From positions 2,841,501 through 2,905,500 of the forward strand of contig JAEVLN010000001.1 in NCBI GenBank assembly GCA_018350325.1: DNA of 64,000 nt, in the 5' to 3' direction. Each line of letters begins with the position of its first letter. Within the stretch, counting starts at the first letter, position 1. Below are positions 1 to 10,492 of the stretch, one piece after another. The stretch comes from Globodera rostochiensis (taxonomy: Eukaryota; Nematoda; Chromadorea; Rhabditida; Heteroderidae). The position numbers and the translations under genes are program-made. The notes beneath the pieces are model-generated. The model was given only the letters and a program-made list of their open reading frames with translations. It was not told where the DNA came from and made no database searches.

Positions 1-281
1 ACACCCCCGGACTTTAGGGGTATAAATGTATCTAATCCCCTGATAATCCGGGTCCAATGATACGGGTGCCCAAATTTTAACTCAGCTTATACCCGGGTCA
101 GAAAATCCGGTAAAATCACACGGATCAAAGCTTTCCGGGCCCGGGAAATCCGATTCCGGTCCGATCTCGAGTTTTTTAAATTTTGCAAATTGAATTTTTT
201 TATTTTCCAAAATGAAATGAATGAAATTAATTTTTGAATTACTTATAATCAATCATTTTTCTTCTAATTTTGAATTTTTAG

Positions 282-407
282 TAGAGCACGGACCGATCGA
301 GATTCTCGATCGAAATCTCGACCGAACGAATTTTTTCGAGTCTTCGAGATACGAGATTTTCGAGATTCTCGATCGTAATCTCGATCGATCCTCAAGTCCT
401 TGCTCTA
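282..407. mobile_element. Palindromic TA-flanked MITE (TCGAGAT family)
   Basis: Seen: ends TAGAGC and GCTCTA, with an interior of TCGAGAT/ATCTCGA words that can fold on itself. It lies upstream of the first visible exon of the transporter gene, probably in an intron. Related copies occur across the window (11848, 21495, 25121, 26306, 27923, 31685). The TA at each end suggests a Tc1/mariner-type non-autonomous element, which is inference. Confidence 0.6.
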
Positions 408-494
408 ATTTTTAGTTCCGATTTTTTTTCTGTATTATTGTTTATATCTTCTTACATTTTTTAAAATGTAAACTTTGACCCTTTTGCCCCGCAG

Positions 495-3400
495 GCGCTT
501 TCCTGATACCGTACCTTGTGATGTTGTTGGTTGGTGGCCTGCCAATGTTTTACATGGAATTGGTGCTGGGCCAATTCCACCGGTCCGGCTGCCTGAGCAT
601 TTGGAAGAAAATTTGTCCAATGTTTAAAGGTAATGGACTGTTTGAATGTGATGCCCCCCCCCCCTCAAAAACAAACAAAATGCCAATTATTGAAAAATGT
701 TACTTAATTTTGTTAGAAAATTTGAATTTTTGGGACTTAATTTTCTGTGTAGGAATTGGCTACGGAATTTGCTTCATCTGCACATTCATCTCGTGCTTCT
801 ACAACACGGTGATTGCACATGCCGTGTACTTCTTCATCTACTCCGTTAGGGTCGGTCGCTCATTTTTTAAATATTTTTAATTTTAATGTAAAAATTAATT
901 AATAAAAAAGACTTTCTTAGCTGCGATTTAAACATTCTTAAAAAGCTATTCAAACAATCTCAAAGAGCACGGAGGAGCTATTATGGCCAGAAAACTTTAA
1001 AAATCCTCGATTTTTAGCGTTTTTGCAGCCATAACTTTTTTTGGTGCTTGTCCATTCACCAGGAATTGATTTTATATGTAATTTCAAACAATTTTTATTT
1101 TTTAAAAACATGGATGACCTATAACAACAAAATGCCAACAAATATTTTTAAGCAAAAACATTTTATTTTTGATTTTTAGTGGGAAGTGCCGTGGCAACGC
1201 TGCGACAACGCGTGGAACACCAAACAGTGCCGCGAGTCGTTCAACGCCACGCGCGAGGACGCCGACGGATGGGGCGAAGAGTTGCGGACGCCGTCGCAAG
1301 AGTTTTATCTGTTAGTTTTACAAATTTTTTTAAAAAATTTCAAAAAACCCGCCTAATTATTTGTTGCAGATTTGAGGTGCTCGAAAGTCAAAAGTCCACA
1401 GGGCTCAACGATTTGGGAGGCATAAAAGTGCGTGTGGTTGGCGAATGGCGTTTTGTTTTTTTGGATAAAAATTTATTTAAAAATTTTTGAATTTGGCGTT
1501 CCCCCCCCCTTTTTTTGTTGCAGTTCTCCATGGCGTTCTGTTTGTTTTTGGTGTTTTTGATTGTTTATTTTGCGCTTTGGAAAGGCCCGCGGAGCACCGG
1601 CAAAATTGTGTGGGTGACCGCAACCGCTCCGTACATTGTCCTGGCTGTACTGCTCGTCCGCGGGCTGGTGAGGCGCATTTAAATATTCAAAAAAAAATTT
1701 TATTTTGAATTTTTTTAAATGAATTTATAACAAGGAATTTATATTCTATTTTTGTACAGATTATCTAGGCATGGTTAAAATTCATAAATAATTTTTAAAC
1801 AAATGTAATATTTAATCTATTAATTTTCAAATGGAATTGGAATTGATATTTGAAAAAACCACTCTTTTCGGAGTTTTCTTCAGAATTTTTGTTGTTGTTG
1901 AACCTAAACTTTTTTTAATAAATCTTTCTAAAAACCCAAAATTTGTCTTGAAAAAAGCATAAATAAATAAAGAAAATTAAAATTAAAAAAAAAACATTTT
2001 ACCCACAAAAAAAGACGCTGCCCGGCGCCTCCAAAGGCATTTATTACTATTTGATGCCGAACTTTGACAAACTGTTGGAGCCCACCGTATGGACAGCCGG
2101 TAATCAAAAAATTAAAACTTAAAAATTTTGAAAAAAAATAAAAATAAATAATTTTATTTTAAAAAACCAAAGCGGCCACCCAAATTTTCTTCTCACTTGG
2201 CCCCGGTTTTGGCGTTCTGTTGGCACTGAGCAGTTACAATGACTTCAACAACAATTGTTACAGGTGACTCTGACAAAAAGTTGGCACAAAAACAGAGGAA
2301 TTTAATTCCAATTTACTAAAAAAAGTTTTACAAATTATGCTTTTTAAATTATTTTTATAAAATAATTTTTATCCACTTATTTTAATTAAATTTCCCGTTT
2401 CTTAAATTTAATTAAGTGTCCTATTTAATCAAAATAGATCAGCTACTATAGTATTTAAAACAATTATGTATATTAATTTAATTAAATTTGAGTATTTTTA
2501 TAATAAAATATTTTTTTATGCGATTTTTAATTATTATATTTAAAATGAAGAGATGCCGTGGTCACCTCGCTGATTAACTGCTTCACCTCCTTCTTTTCCG
2601 GCTTTGTGATCTTCTCCACGCTCGGCTACATGAGCGAATTGACAAATCGACCGGTGAAAAACAAAAAACAAACAAAAAATGTTTACAAATTTAAAACAAA
2701 AAAAATCTTGGCACTTTTGCAGGTCAGCGAGGTGGTCGGTGAGGTGAGAAGAGCGTCAGATTTTAAATTTTTTAAAAATGCCCTCCTCTCTCCCCTAAGG
2801 GCGAAGCGTCGCTGATTTTTGTCGTGTACCCGCAGGCAATTGCCACAATGAACCACGCGCCCATTTGGTCTCTGATTTTCTTTCTGATGCTGATCACGTT
2901 GGGCATCGACAGCACGGTGTGGAAAGTGGAAAAAATATTATTAAAAATAACTCATAATGAGCAAAAAATTTACTCGATTGTCCCCAAAAGGGGCTTCCTT
3001 TAGAAGTGTGATTAAAATTTGAATTGCCCCCGAGGGGAAACAAAAATGTGTTAACTTTTCATAATTGTTTTTCTAAAAAACAACTAAAAAATAAAAATAA
3101 TTCTTTGAAAAATTCAACAAAAAATATTTTAACATTTGATTTGCCCCCGAAAGGGCCTCCTCCTTTAGAAGTGTGATTAAAAATTTGAATTGCCCCCCGA
3201 GGGGAATCAAAATGTGTTAACTTTTTATAATTGCTTAATTTTACAACTCTTAAAAGTGGACAAATTTATTCGATTTCCTCCCAAAATAAAGGTCCGAGGC
3301 AACTTTTAGAAATTTTTAAAAATTTGAGTCCCGAGAGGAATCAAAAATGTGTTAGTTTTTCATAATTGCCCAATTTTACAACTCTTAAAGTTTGTGAAAA

Positions 3401-5553
3401 ATTCAACAATTTCAAACAGTTTTCCGGCATCGAAGCATTTATCACCGGCTTCTGCGACGAGTATCCGCGACTGTTGGCGCGTCGGCGTGAAATTTTTGTC
3501 GCATGCGTCATCGGCGTGCATTACATTGGCTCTTTGCCGGCCACAACTTATGTAAAAAATGGAATAAAAATTCTCATAATTTTACAATTTTTGGATTAAA
3601 ATCATTTTAAACCTAACAACAATTTATTTTGGATTAAAATCATTTTAAACCTAACAACAATTTGTTTTGGATTAAAATTATTTTAAACCTTGGATTTAAA
3701 TCATTTTAAACCTAACAACAATTTGTTTTGGATTAAAATCATTTTAAACCTAACATATTTTAGATTAAAATTCATAATTTTTGTTGCCCCCTCCAGGGTG
3801 GTTCTTATGTGATCCCGTTTCTGGACGAGTACGGCGTGTCCCTGTCGGTGTTGTTCATCGTAATGTGCGAAATGATTGCCGTCTGCTGGTTCTACGGCAT
3901 CCGACGTTTCAGCGAGGTGGGCAAAAAGAGTTTTGTTTTTTTTAATTTTCAAAAATTTTCATAAAAAATAATACAGGATATTCGTCTGATGCTCGGCTTC
4001 TACCCAGGGCTCTATTGGCGCTGCTGCTGGACACTGTGCCCGGTAAATCTTTAATTCAAATTTGGGTTGGCACCTCGGTCCCCGACAGTGTCTTCCCCGA
4101 CAATTCGTAATTCCCCGACCCCTGCCGAACTTTCAACCCCGACAAACCCCGATTCCCGACTTTTTCCTCCCCAAAGTCGGGGAACCAACCCTAATTCAAA
4201 TTCAAACACAAAAATTCCCGCCCGCCCCCGCCCCTCTCAAGCTGTTCATCGGCATCATTTTTGTGTTGGCCCTCTACTCCACCTCGTTTGCGCCCATGCA
4301 AATTCCCAACTACACGTATCCCGGTTGGTCCGTACTGCTCGGCTGGGTGTTCCGCATGCTTTCCTGCTTGTCCGTGCCCGGCTACGCGCTCTACCTGTTC
4401 ATCATCACACCGGGCACGACGATGCAGGTGTGTGTTGAACTGCTTGCCGCAGAATGCATGCATGCAGCATGCTAAATACATGCATTTGGATGGAAGAAAA
4501 TTCCGGGAACAACGGAATTGTGCATGATCAGTTTCATGTCTACAAAAGTCGTTACAATTCAAACCCTCCACCAAACTTGGCACAAAAATTCGAAACACAA
4601 CCTTAAGAATTGGCCTTAAAATGTTCAAATTTGAGCGCATCAAATTCATGCTGACGGCCCAACAGCGTCCATCAATGAGCTCAGCGGGCACTTTCTCAAT
4701 TGGCGGTGGTGCCGGCGGCTGCACCGGTGCACTCAGTGCCAACCCCAACAACAACAGCAGCAGTCTGATGGTGGTTATGGACGGCGGCAACACGGACGAA
4801 GGTGCCGTAACTGGCACAACAACAACAACCACCATCACCACGATGCCAAGCCATCACTTTGGCACGCCACGGGATTTGGCCAACAGCAACGACAACATAG
4901 CCGAGGGGGAGGCCGGCACCGATCCGCAGGTGCACAAAATGTATCCTGGTTTTGAAATCCCAACCCAGATCTCGATCTTGGGTTTTTCAATCCCGGGTAA
5001 TTCCGATCCCGATGTTACTTAAAATCCCGATTCCGCTCACGGTATCAAGTCTCAAGGGTCCAATCTGGGCATACGGTATCAAGTCTCAAGGGTCCAATCT
5101 GGGCATACGGTATCAAGTCTCGGGGGTCCAATCTGGGATACGGTATCAAGTCTCGAGAGTCCAGTCTGGGCATACGGTATCAAGTCTCGGGGGTCCAATC
5201 TGGGATACGGTATCAAGTCTCGAGAGTCCAGTCTGGGCATACGGTATCAAGTCTCGGGGGTCCAATCTGGGATACTGTATCAAGTCTCGAGAGTCCAGTC
5301 TGGGCATACGGTATCAAGTCTCGGGGGTCCAATCTGGGATACGGTATCCAGTGTGGTTAGAAACATTAAAAATTCTGCTTATTATTATGGCATTTTAATT
5401 CCGGCATTTTTTATTATTTATTTTTTGGTAGACACATTTAAGGCGCTCGCCAATGTTCAGGTGAACAGGCTGAGCATCGGCACCATCACAGCCAGCAACA
5501 ACAGTCGCAGCAGACAAAGCTCCTTCACCAGTTCCTCAATTGCGCACCTTTAG
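495..5553 (+). CDS. dat-1: Sodium-dependent dopamine-type transporter (SLC6), 3' part of gene
   Basis: A 12-TM SLC6 symporter that takes monoamine back across the plasma membrane with Na+ and Cl-. Exons, phase-consistent: 495-629, 753-850, 1180-1310, 1370-1427, 1524-1667, 2015-2099, 2173-2263, 2551-2653, 2723-2743, 2800-2916, 3420-3551, 3797-3916, 3977-4042, 4242-4427, 4636-4929, 5461-5553. Visible motifs: GAFLIPY after TM1, LGQFHRSG, the family block [21 protein letters not shown] and LPATTYGG. The last two, with [17 protein letters not shown], resemble dopamine rather than serotonin carriers. The N-terminal exons with the TM1 sodium site are not in the window. The cytoplasmic tail is long and low-complexity (Gly, Asn, Thr rich) and ends SSIAHL. 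SLC6 membership is sure; the dat-1 assignment is likely, not proven. AATAAA occurs at 5710 and 5747. Confidence 0.85.
2970..3370. repeat. Diverged direct repeat in transporter intron
   Basis: Three loosely spaced copies of a unit containing GCCCCCGAGGGGAA followed by AAAATGTGTTAAC and TTTCATAATTG. They fill the intron between the exons ending at 2916 and starting at 3420. No coding signal is seen. Confidence 0.6.
3587..3768. repeat. Minisatellite, about 43-bp unit
   Basis: About five tandem units of the form TTTTGGATTAAAATCATTTT plus AAACCTAACAACAA, some shortened. Lies in the intron before the exon at 3797. Confidence 0.75.
4061..4190. mobile_element. MITE with GGGTTGGCA-type ends and 10-bp flanking duplication
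   Basis: Ends GGGTTGG and CCAACCC are inverted. The decamer TAATTCAAAT flanks both sides, as expected of a target-site duplication. The interior is rich in CCCCGAC. Similar GGGTTG...CAACCC elements lie at 22141, 23205 and 28671. It sits in the transporter intron just before the exon at 4242. Confidence 0.6.
5036..5352. repeat. Minisatellite, 33-34-bp unit, about 9 copies
   Basis: Units begin ACGGTATCAAGTCTCG and end CCAATCTGGGAT or CCAGTCTGGGCAT. Later units alternate between GGGGGTCCAA and GAGAGTCCAG versions, so the higher-order unit is about 67 bp. It lies in the last intron of the transporter gene. The open frame through it is a product of the repeat. Confidence 0.9.
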
Positions 5554-7040
5554 AAGAAAAGCGAAGAAACCAAACGAAAAACAACAAAAATCAAATCAGA
5601 AAAATGCCAACAAAAATTTTAAAATTTTGAAAAATGCTTTTTTTGGTGTTTGGCGATCTCTCATTCATTCACATTTCACAACATTGTCCCAGCGCCCAAA
5701 TTATCACATAATAAACGCAACAACAAAAAACAGAAAGTTCAATCCCAATAAAATTCTGCGCGAACCAGGTAATTTTTGATTAGAGCAACTTTTTAGTAGA
5801 GACCAGACCCAAAACCAAAAGATTTTAGGGGTTTTTTAGTGCGTATAAATGCCTATTTTGGCATTTTTCGAAAAATTTCTTAAGAAAAATGCTAAAAAAT
5901 CAAAAAATGCTGCCCTAAAAGTCTCTTCTTTCAATTTGCAAAAAAAATTTTTTTTGTACATAATTCTTCAATGGTAAAACAAAATATTTTTTATTATTAA
6001 ATTCAATTTCAATTGATTCATCGTGAATTTTTTTTTTTGAAGATTCTGTTTAGGACTAATAATAATTTATTGCAAATTATGAGACATAAATAATGCGGTA
6101 AGGCGCTCGTTTGTTTCCGGTCAATTTACCAATTTTTTGCAAAAGGATAAAAAGGCAAAAAAAAAATTGTTATTTTATGTAATTCTCTTTTTCTCTCTGT
6201 TTCTTTGTTCTTTTGCTATCTTTCGAATTTTTTATCGATTGGTCGATGCCGTCGACTGAATTTGTCGCGCATCGGCGGACATTGGGCATTTCTTTTAGTA
6301 CACAGCATTTGTAGGAACAGTGGCGCTCTCCTGAAAGTTATAAACAGCGTTAAAAGAAAATTCTCAAAAATTTCTACATAAATCCATTTCAATTGTGGAC
6401 TGCTTTTGGTAATAAATACTAGGGATGCTCGGGAAATGAAATTTACCGAGAATCGAGAACCGAGACCGAGAAATGACACCGAGAACCGAGACCGAGAAAT
6501 GACCCCGAGACTCGAGACCGAGAACGAGACCCAAAAAACCCGAGAAATTTCGAATTTTTTTTTTAAATTCACTAAAAAAATTATGATTTTAAGTTCCACA
6601 AATTTTCAATGTCGCTTTTTAGGGTGTATTCTCCGTTTTTACTGCTATTTTTTAAGGAATTAACTATGAGACAGAATTTAACCACTGTGCCAACGACTAT
6701 CGCATGCTGAGTCGTGCAAAAGATATTAAATGAACTACATATTTCTAAAATTTATTAATGTATTTTTCGATCTTTCAGACTCAGAATTCTGTAATGAATT
6801 CCCACCAAAAAAGTCAATCTTTACCAGTGCAAAAAAGTCTCGTTTTCCGAGACTAAAAACCCGAGACCGAGACACAAAAAAACCGAGAAATTTCTCGACT
6901 CGAGAACCGAGACTCTCGAGCATCCCTAATAAATACTCTAGTCAGTTGTATTTTTAAAAAAAATAAAAATTACAGAATTATTGAACTTTACTTTTTCCAA
7001 ATTGTTTTTAACGCATTCACTCCCAACAAACTTGCGCACC
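5554..7040. other. Intergenic, transporter to BATH gene
   Basis: Contains the transporter 3' end with AATAAA at 5710 and 5747, AT-rich sequence and the Mutator-like MITE at 6421-6927. A short Cys/Arg-rich minus-strand frame near 6216-6340 was not convincing as an exon. Confidence 0.6.
6421..6927. mobile_element. Mutator-like MITE (507 bp) with 10-bp TSD
   Basis: Terminal inverted repeats AGGGATGCTCG (6421) and CGAGCATCCCT (ending 6927). The decamer AATAAATACT is present on both sides (6411-6420 and 6928-6937). Subterminal regions carry repeated CCGAGACCGAGA words in inverted arrangement. TSDs of 9-11 bp are typical of the Mutator superfamily. No transposase frame is present, so it is non-autonomous. 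Confidence 0.8.
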
Positions 7041-8662
7041 ATGGAACCATCCAAAAGCCAATCTTCGTCGACTATCGGTGGTGATCAGCAGGCAAAAAGT
7101 ACATAAAATGGCATTTTTTCAACAATATTCAATCAAAAATTGGTTGGATTTCCCCCTTATTAGACAATAAGTACAAACGCAGCGGCCAAATTGTGTTCTG
7201 GATGCCAAAATTCAAGGAATTTTCTGAAGGACATGCGCCGGAGAAAGTGTTCAGTGCCCCGGTGGAGTACATCAACGGGTTGCCATGGCGAATCAAAATC
7301 AAACATTTTTGTGATGATTACGTTGGCATTTTCCTGAAGTGCGATGGCGATAAAACGGGTAGGCGATTTTAATTTGTGAATAAAATAGTCCAATAAATAA
7401 TATATTTTAATTTGTGAATAATAAATAGCCAAAAATAATATATTTTAATTTGTGAATAATAAATAGTCCAATAATAATATATTTTTAATTTGTGAATAAT
7501 AAATAGCCAAAAATAATATATTTTAATTTGTGAATAATAAATAGTCCAATAATAATATATTTTTTAGACTTTGCATGGTCTTGTCGTGCGGCAGTTCAAT
7601 TCAGCATTGTTTCTTGCAAGGAAAGCGCCGAATGTCTTATGAAGATGGGAATTCTGGACAAATTTGACATTTACACAGCCAATCGTCGTAGTTGGGGCCA
7701 TAAAAAGTTTGTTAAAATTGAGGTGAACAAAAATTGTTTTATTTTTTATTTCGATTTTTTTCACTTTTTAGCAATTGATGGACCCGGAGAATGGCTTATA
7801 CGACGAGGAGGAGGACGCGGTGACGTTCAAAGCTGAAGTGGTCGCAGAAGAGCCAATCGGAATGGCGTAAGAAAATTGAACTGATCAGACTGTCAAATGC
7901 TGCTGATCAGAGAAAATACATTTCTTGATCAGTCCAATTTAAAACATTTCTTTTCTTTTTTTCACATTTTCTAAATTCAAATTTGTGTTTTAGCTGTGCT
8001 CGCTTCGAAGATGATTTGCTGATCAATGGCAAAATTGTGTACGTCGACAAAAATGTGAGTTTAAATTAAAATTTAATTAATGTTTTTTTAATCATTTACA
8101 GCTGTTGGCGTTTCACTCAAAATATTTCCGGACTTTGTTTTTTGGAGCAAACGCCGAAGAATCACCAAACATTCAAATTGACGAACTTTCGGATGCCGTC
8201 ACATTTTTTGAACGACTCATTTGCACAATGTATCCGTACAACGTGGAGTTGGACGGTAAAAAGAATAATTTGGCCATTTTAGTCACCCTTAAAATGTCCA
8301 AAATATTCAGATGAATGCGTGGAGGCCGTTTTGCTATTGGCCAATCGTTTTTTGTTGAATTCCGTTGTGTGCCAATGCGTTGCCTTTTTGTTGAAGAAAA
8401 GCAAAAAGTTGGCCATTTGCAAATTCCGGCTGGCACGCCAGTGCGGCATTATTGGCATGAAGGTCCAAAATATGCAAAAAATAAATATAAATAACATTTA
8501 ATCCCATTTCAGAATAAAATTTTGGAGGAGATGACCAAGGAGGACTTTTTGATTGCCGGAGCAAAGAACTTTTTTAACATTTACTCGGAGATCGCCAAAA
8601 TGGGCGCTGAAGCAATTGAGGAACTGCGAGAACGGCACGAGGAACTTTTCGGCACTGAATGA
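7041..8662 (+). CDS. MATH-BTB (BATH) domain protein
   Basis: BATH proteins serve as substrate adaptors for CUL-3 ubiquitin ligases: MATH binds the substrate, BTB binds cullin and dimerises. Eight exons give 339 aa in frame: 7041-7098, 7164-7358, 7568-7722, 7772-7866, 7994-8054, 8102-8255, 8311-8462, 8513-8662. Residues about 25-150 form a MATH-like region ([16 protein letters not shown], then GLPWRIKI). The BTB fold begins near residue 170 with [20 protein letters not shown] and continues with [13 protein letters not shown], a typical BTB core. A helical BACK-like tail follows. Start chosen at the first ATG of the chain, in the context CGCACCATGG. BATH genes are expanded in nematodes, so one-to-one orthology cannot be called. 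Substrate unknown. Confidence 0.85.
7370..7566. repeat. AT-rich minisatellite in BATH intron 2
   Basis: Five tandem copies of about 38 bp, with core TTTAATTTGTGAATAATAAA followed by TAGCCAAAAATAATATA or TAGTCCAATAATAATATA. They occupy nearly the whole intron between 7358 and 7568. Confidence 0.85.
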
Positions 8663-9271
8663 ACATTGGAGAGGATCATATTGATTGAAACAATTCAAAC
8701 AAACGCTGATTAAACAATTTTTTTTGTTTTTTTTTATTCAACTTATCATTTCTTTGTCTTTTATGACCATTTAAATTTAAAAAAATGCAACCCACAGACC
8801 CGCCCGCATTCGAACATGTTTTTCGAAACAGATAAGATAGAAACCAGATTATCACTAGAGAGCGAATTCATGTTAATATGTTTTTTTTTTGCAGAATAAG
8901 GGATCATAAGAAAGAAAGGCCCGAAAAGCATTCATTTCGAAAATTTCTAGAAATAGAGCAGGGCTGCGATATCTGCGGATTTTCCTCATTCTGTGGTTTT
9001 TGGGAAAGCCATTCACCCCAACTTTGGAACCGGAACCGCCTCGGCCGGAACCGGAACCGCGGTCAGGGGTGGGACGCGCCTTGGATGCCAAGGACAGCCA
9101 TAAGAAATGGGCCCTCGGTCTTGGAAATTGAAAATGTCCTTATTTCCAAGAATGTCCTTGAAAAATAAGATTTGGCTGGAAGTTTAAATATTTGTAATTT
9201 TAAAGCAGCATGATTTGGCGTTGTGAAATTTCAAAATTTTCAATAAAAAATGGCCATTTTATCGGGAACAG

Positions 9272-9382
9272 GACGTTTCGGCCCGCCGTTTCGGCCCCGA
9301 CGTTTCGGCCCCGCCCTTTCGGCCCCGCCGTTTCGGCCCCAAGGGCCCCGGACGTTTCGGCCCCGGACGTTTCGGCCCCAAG
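9272..9382. repeat. TTTCGGCCCC satellite, left arm
   Basis: About eight head-to-tail copies of a 12-14-bp unit CGTTTCGGCCCCG or slight variants. The long open frames reading RTFRPRTFRP-like peptides are only translations of this repeat. A matching array in opposite orientation is at 9856-9965. Confidence 0.85.
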
Positions 9383-9539
9383 GAAAAATATGGTTTCATC
9401 GAAAAACAAAATTTCAAAAACGAAATTTTTTTTATTTCGATTTTCGAAAAAAAGTTCGACGCAACCCAGATGCATATAAAGAAAAATACATCATAGTTTT
9501 CAGATATTACGTACTTTTTACATCTTTGAGCTTAGGGTG

Positions 9540-9592
9540 AGTTAGGCCTAAGCCTAAGCCTAAGCTTAGGTTGGCTTAGGCCTAGGCCTAAT
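9540..9592. repeat. Interstitial telomere-like TTAGGC tract
   Basis: Degenerate CCTAAG/TTAGGC words in both orientations (for example GGCCTAAGCCTAAGCC and TTGGCTTAGGCCTAGGCC). TTAGGC is the nematode telomeric hexamer. Confidence 0.7.
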
Positions 9593-9855
9593 AAGGAAAC
9601 CCAGCCCTTTTTAAATGATTCGAGGCCAAAATTGATTTTTGAATTTTCGAAAAAATGTTAGAATTTGAGCCTGGGCTTGAATTTGAAGAATCGGATTCTA
9701 CACGTAAAAATTTGGAATTTCTTCTTGGCTTTCTAGTAATTACCAATGAGCCCCTAAATTTCTTGCAAATTTTCAGATTAAAAATGTTATGTTTTAATTC
9801 ATCTGAAAAAAATTTCTGAATAAAAATTGGTCGGTGAATATGCAAGAAAGAAATT

Positions 9856-9965
9856 GCAGGGTGGGGCCGAAACGTCCGGGGCCGAAACGTCCGGGGCCGA
9901 AACGTCCCGGGGCCGAAAGGGCGGGGCCGAAACGTCGGGGCCGAAACGGCGGGGCCGAAAAGACC
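9856..9965. repeat. GGGGCCGAAA satellite, right (inverted) arm
   Basis: Seven to eight copies of GGGGCCGAAACGTCC, the reverse complement of the left arm at 9272-9382. About 470 bp separates the arms. Confidence 0.85.
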
Positions 9966-10492
9966 CCCACTCATTTTATCAGCCATCTCTAAACCTTGGT
10001 TGGATCTCTTGATCATTTGAGCGATTTTCTTAACAAACGCGCCGACATGTTTTTAGTTGCGTTGCTTTTAAAAATTTTGAGACCCGAACCTTGGTTTATC
10101 CAAGCTTTTAAAGTTTTTTTGAATGTTTGCCGTTTCTTCTTACTTTTTTCATCGAAAGTTCTTTTTAGAATTAATTTTTGTCTGACAAATCGACAAACAG
10201 CGACTGATGATGCTTTGGTCAACGGCGGGGATAAGCTTGGCTAGTTTTTTTAATAATTGTGCTTTAATCAACGAGAAAATTGGCATATTTCTGGAGTTTT
10301 TTGAGACTCGGCACTTTCCGGGCCTCCACAACCACAAAAAAGTACCAAAAACACGGGATACAAAGGGTAAATTTTCTGTCAAACTCCCCCTCCCCTCCCC
10401 GAAATTTTTTTTTGTCTCTTTTTTTTGGCATTAATTTGTTTTTTTGATCACTCAACCGGTGATTTGTTTTTCTACATTTTGTTTGTTTGCAG

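Larger units (their letters stand above)
8663..10492. other. Intergenic, BATH gene to cytochrome c1
   Basis: Holds the inverted TTTCGGCCCC satellite arms (9272-9382, 9856-9965) and a telomere-like tract (9540-9592). The first exon of cytochrome c1 should lie in or near its right end. A frame from 10207 ends near a possible donor, but its peptide does not look like a mitochondrial presequence. Confidence 0.5.

Noticed and set aside
4191..4841. 216-codon minus-strand frame
   Set aside because: It is antisense to the well-supported transporter exons 4242-4427 and 4636-4929, with no homology.
4952..5398. 148-codon frame with a repeated [14 protein letters not shown] peptide
   Set aside because: It is the 33-34-bp minisatellite read in frame. 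It lies in an intron of the transporter model.
6216..6340. Minus-strand Cys/Arg-rich frame as a possible small secreted protein
   Set aside because: No signal peptide, start or partner exon was found, and the Cys pattern fits no family I know.
9250..9540. Overlapping open frames with RTFRPRTFRP-type peptides, and their mirror at 9588-10016
   Set aside because: They are translations of the TTTCGGCCCC satellite in several frames, with no family match or splice signals.
10207..10366. ATG-led frame ending near a possible donor, candidate first exon of cytochrome c1
   Set aside because: The peptide is not Arg-rich/amphipathic like a presequence, and the phase match alone is not enough.
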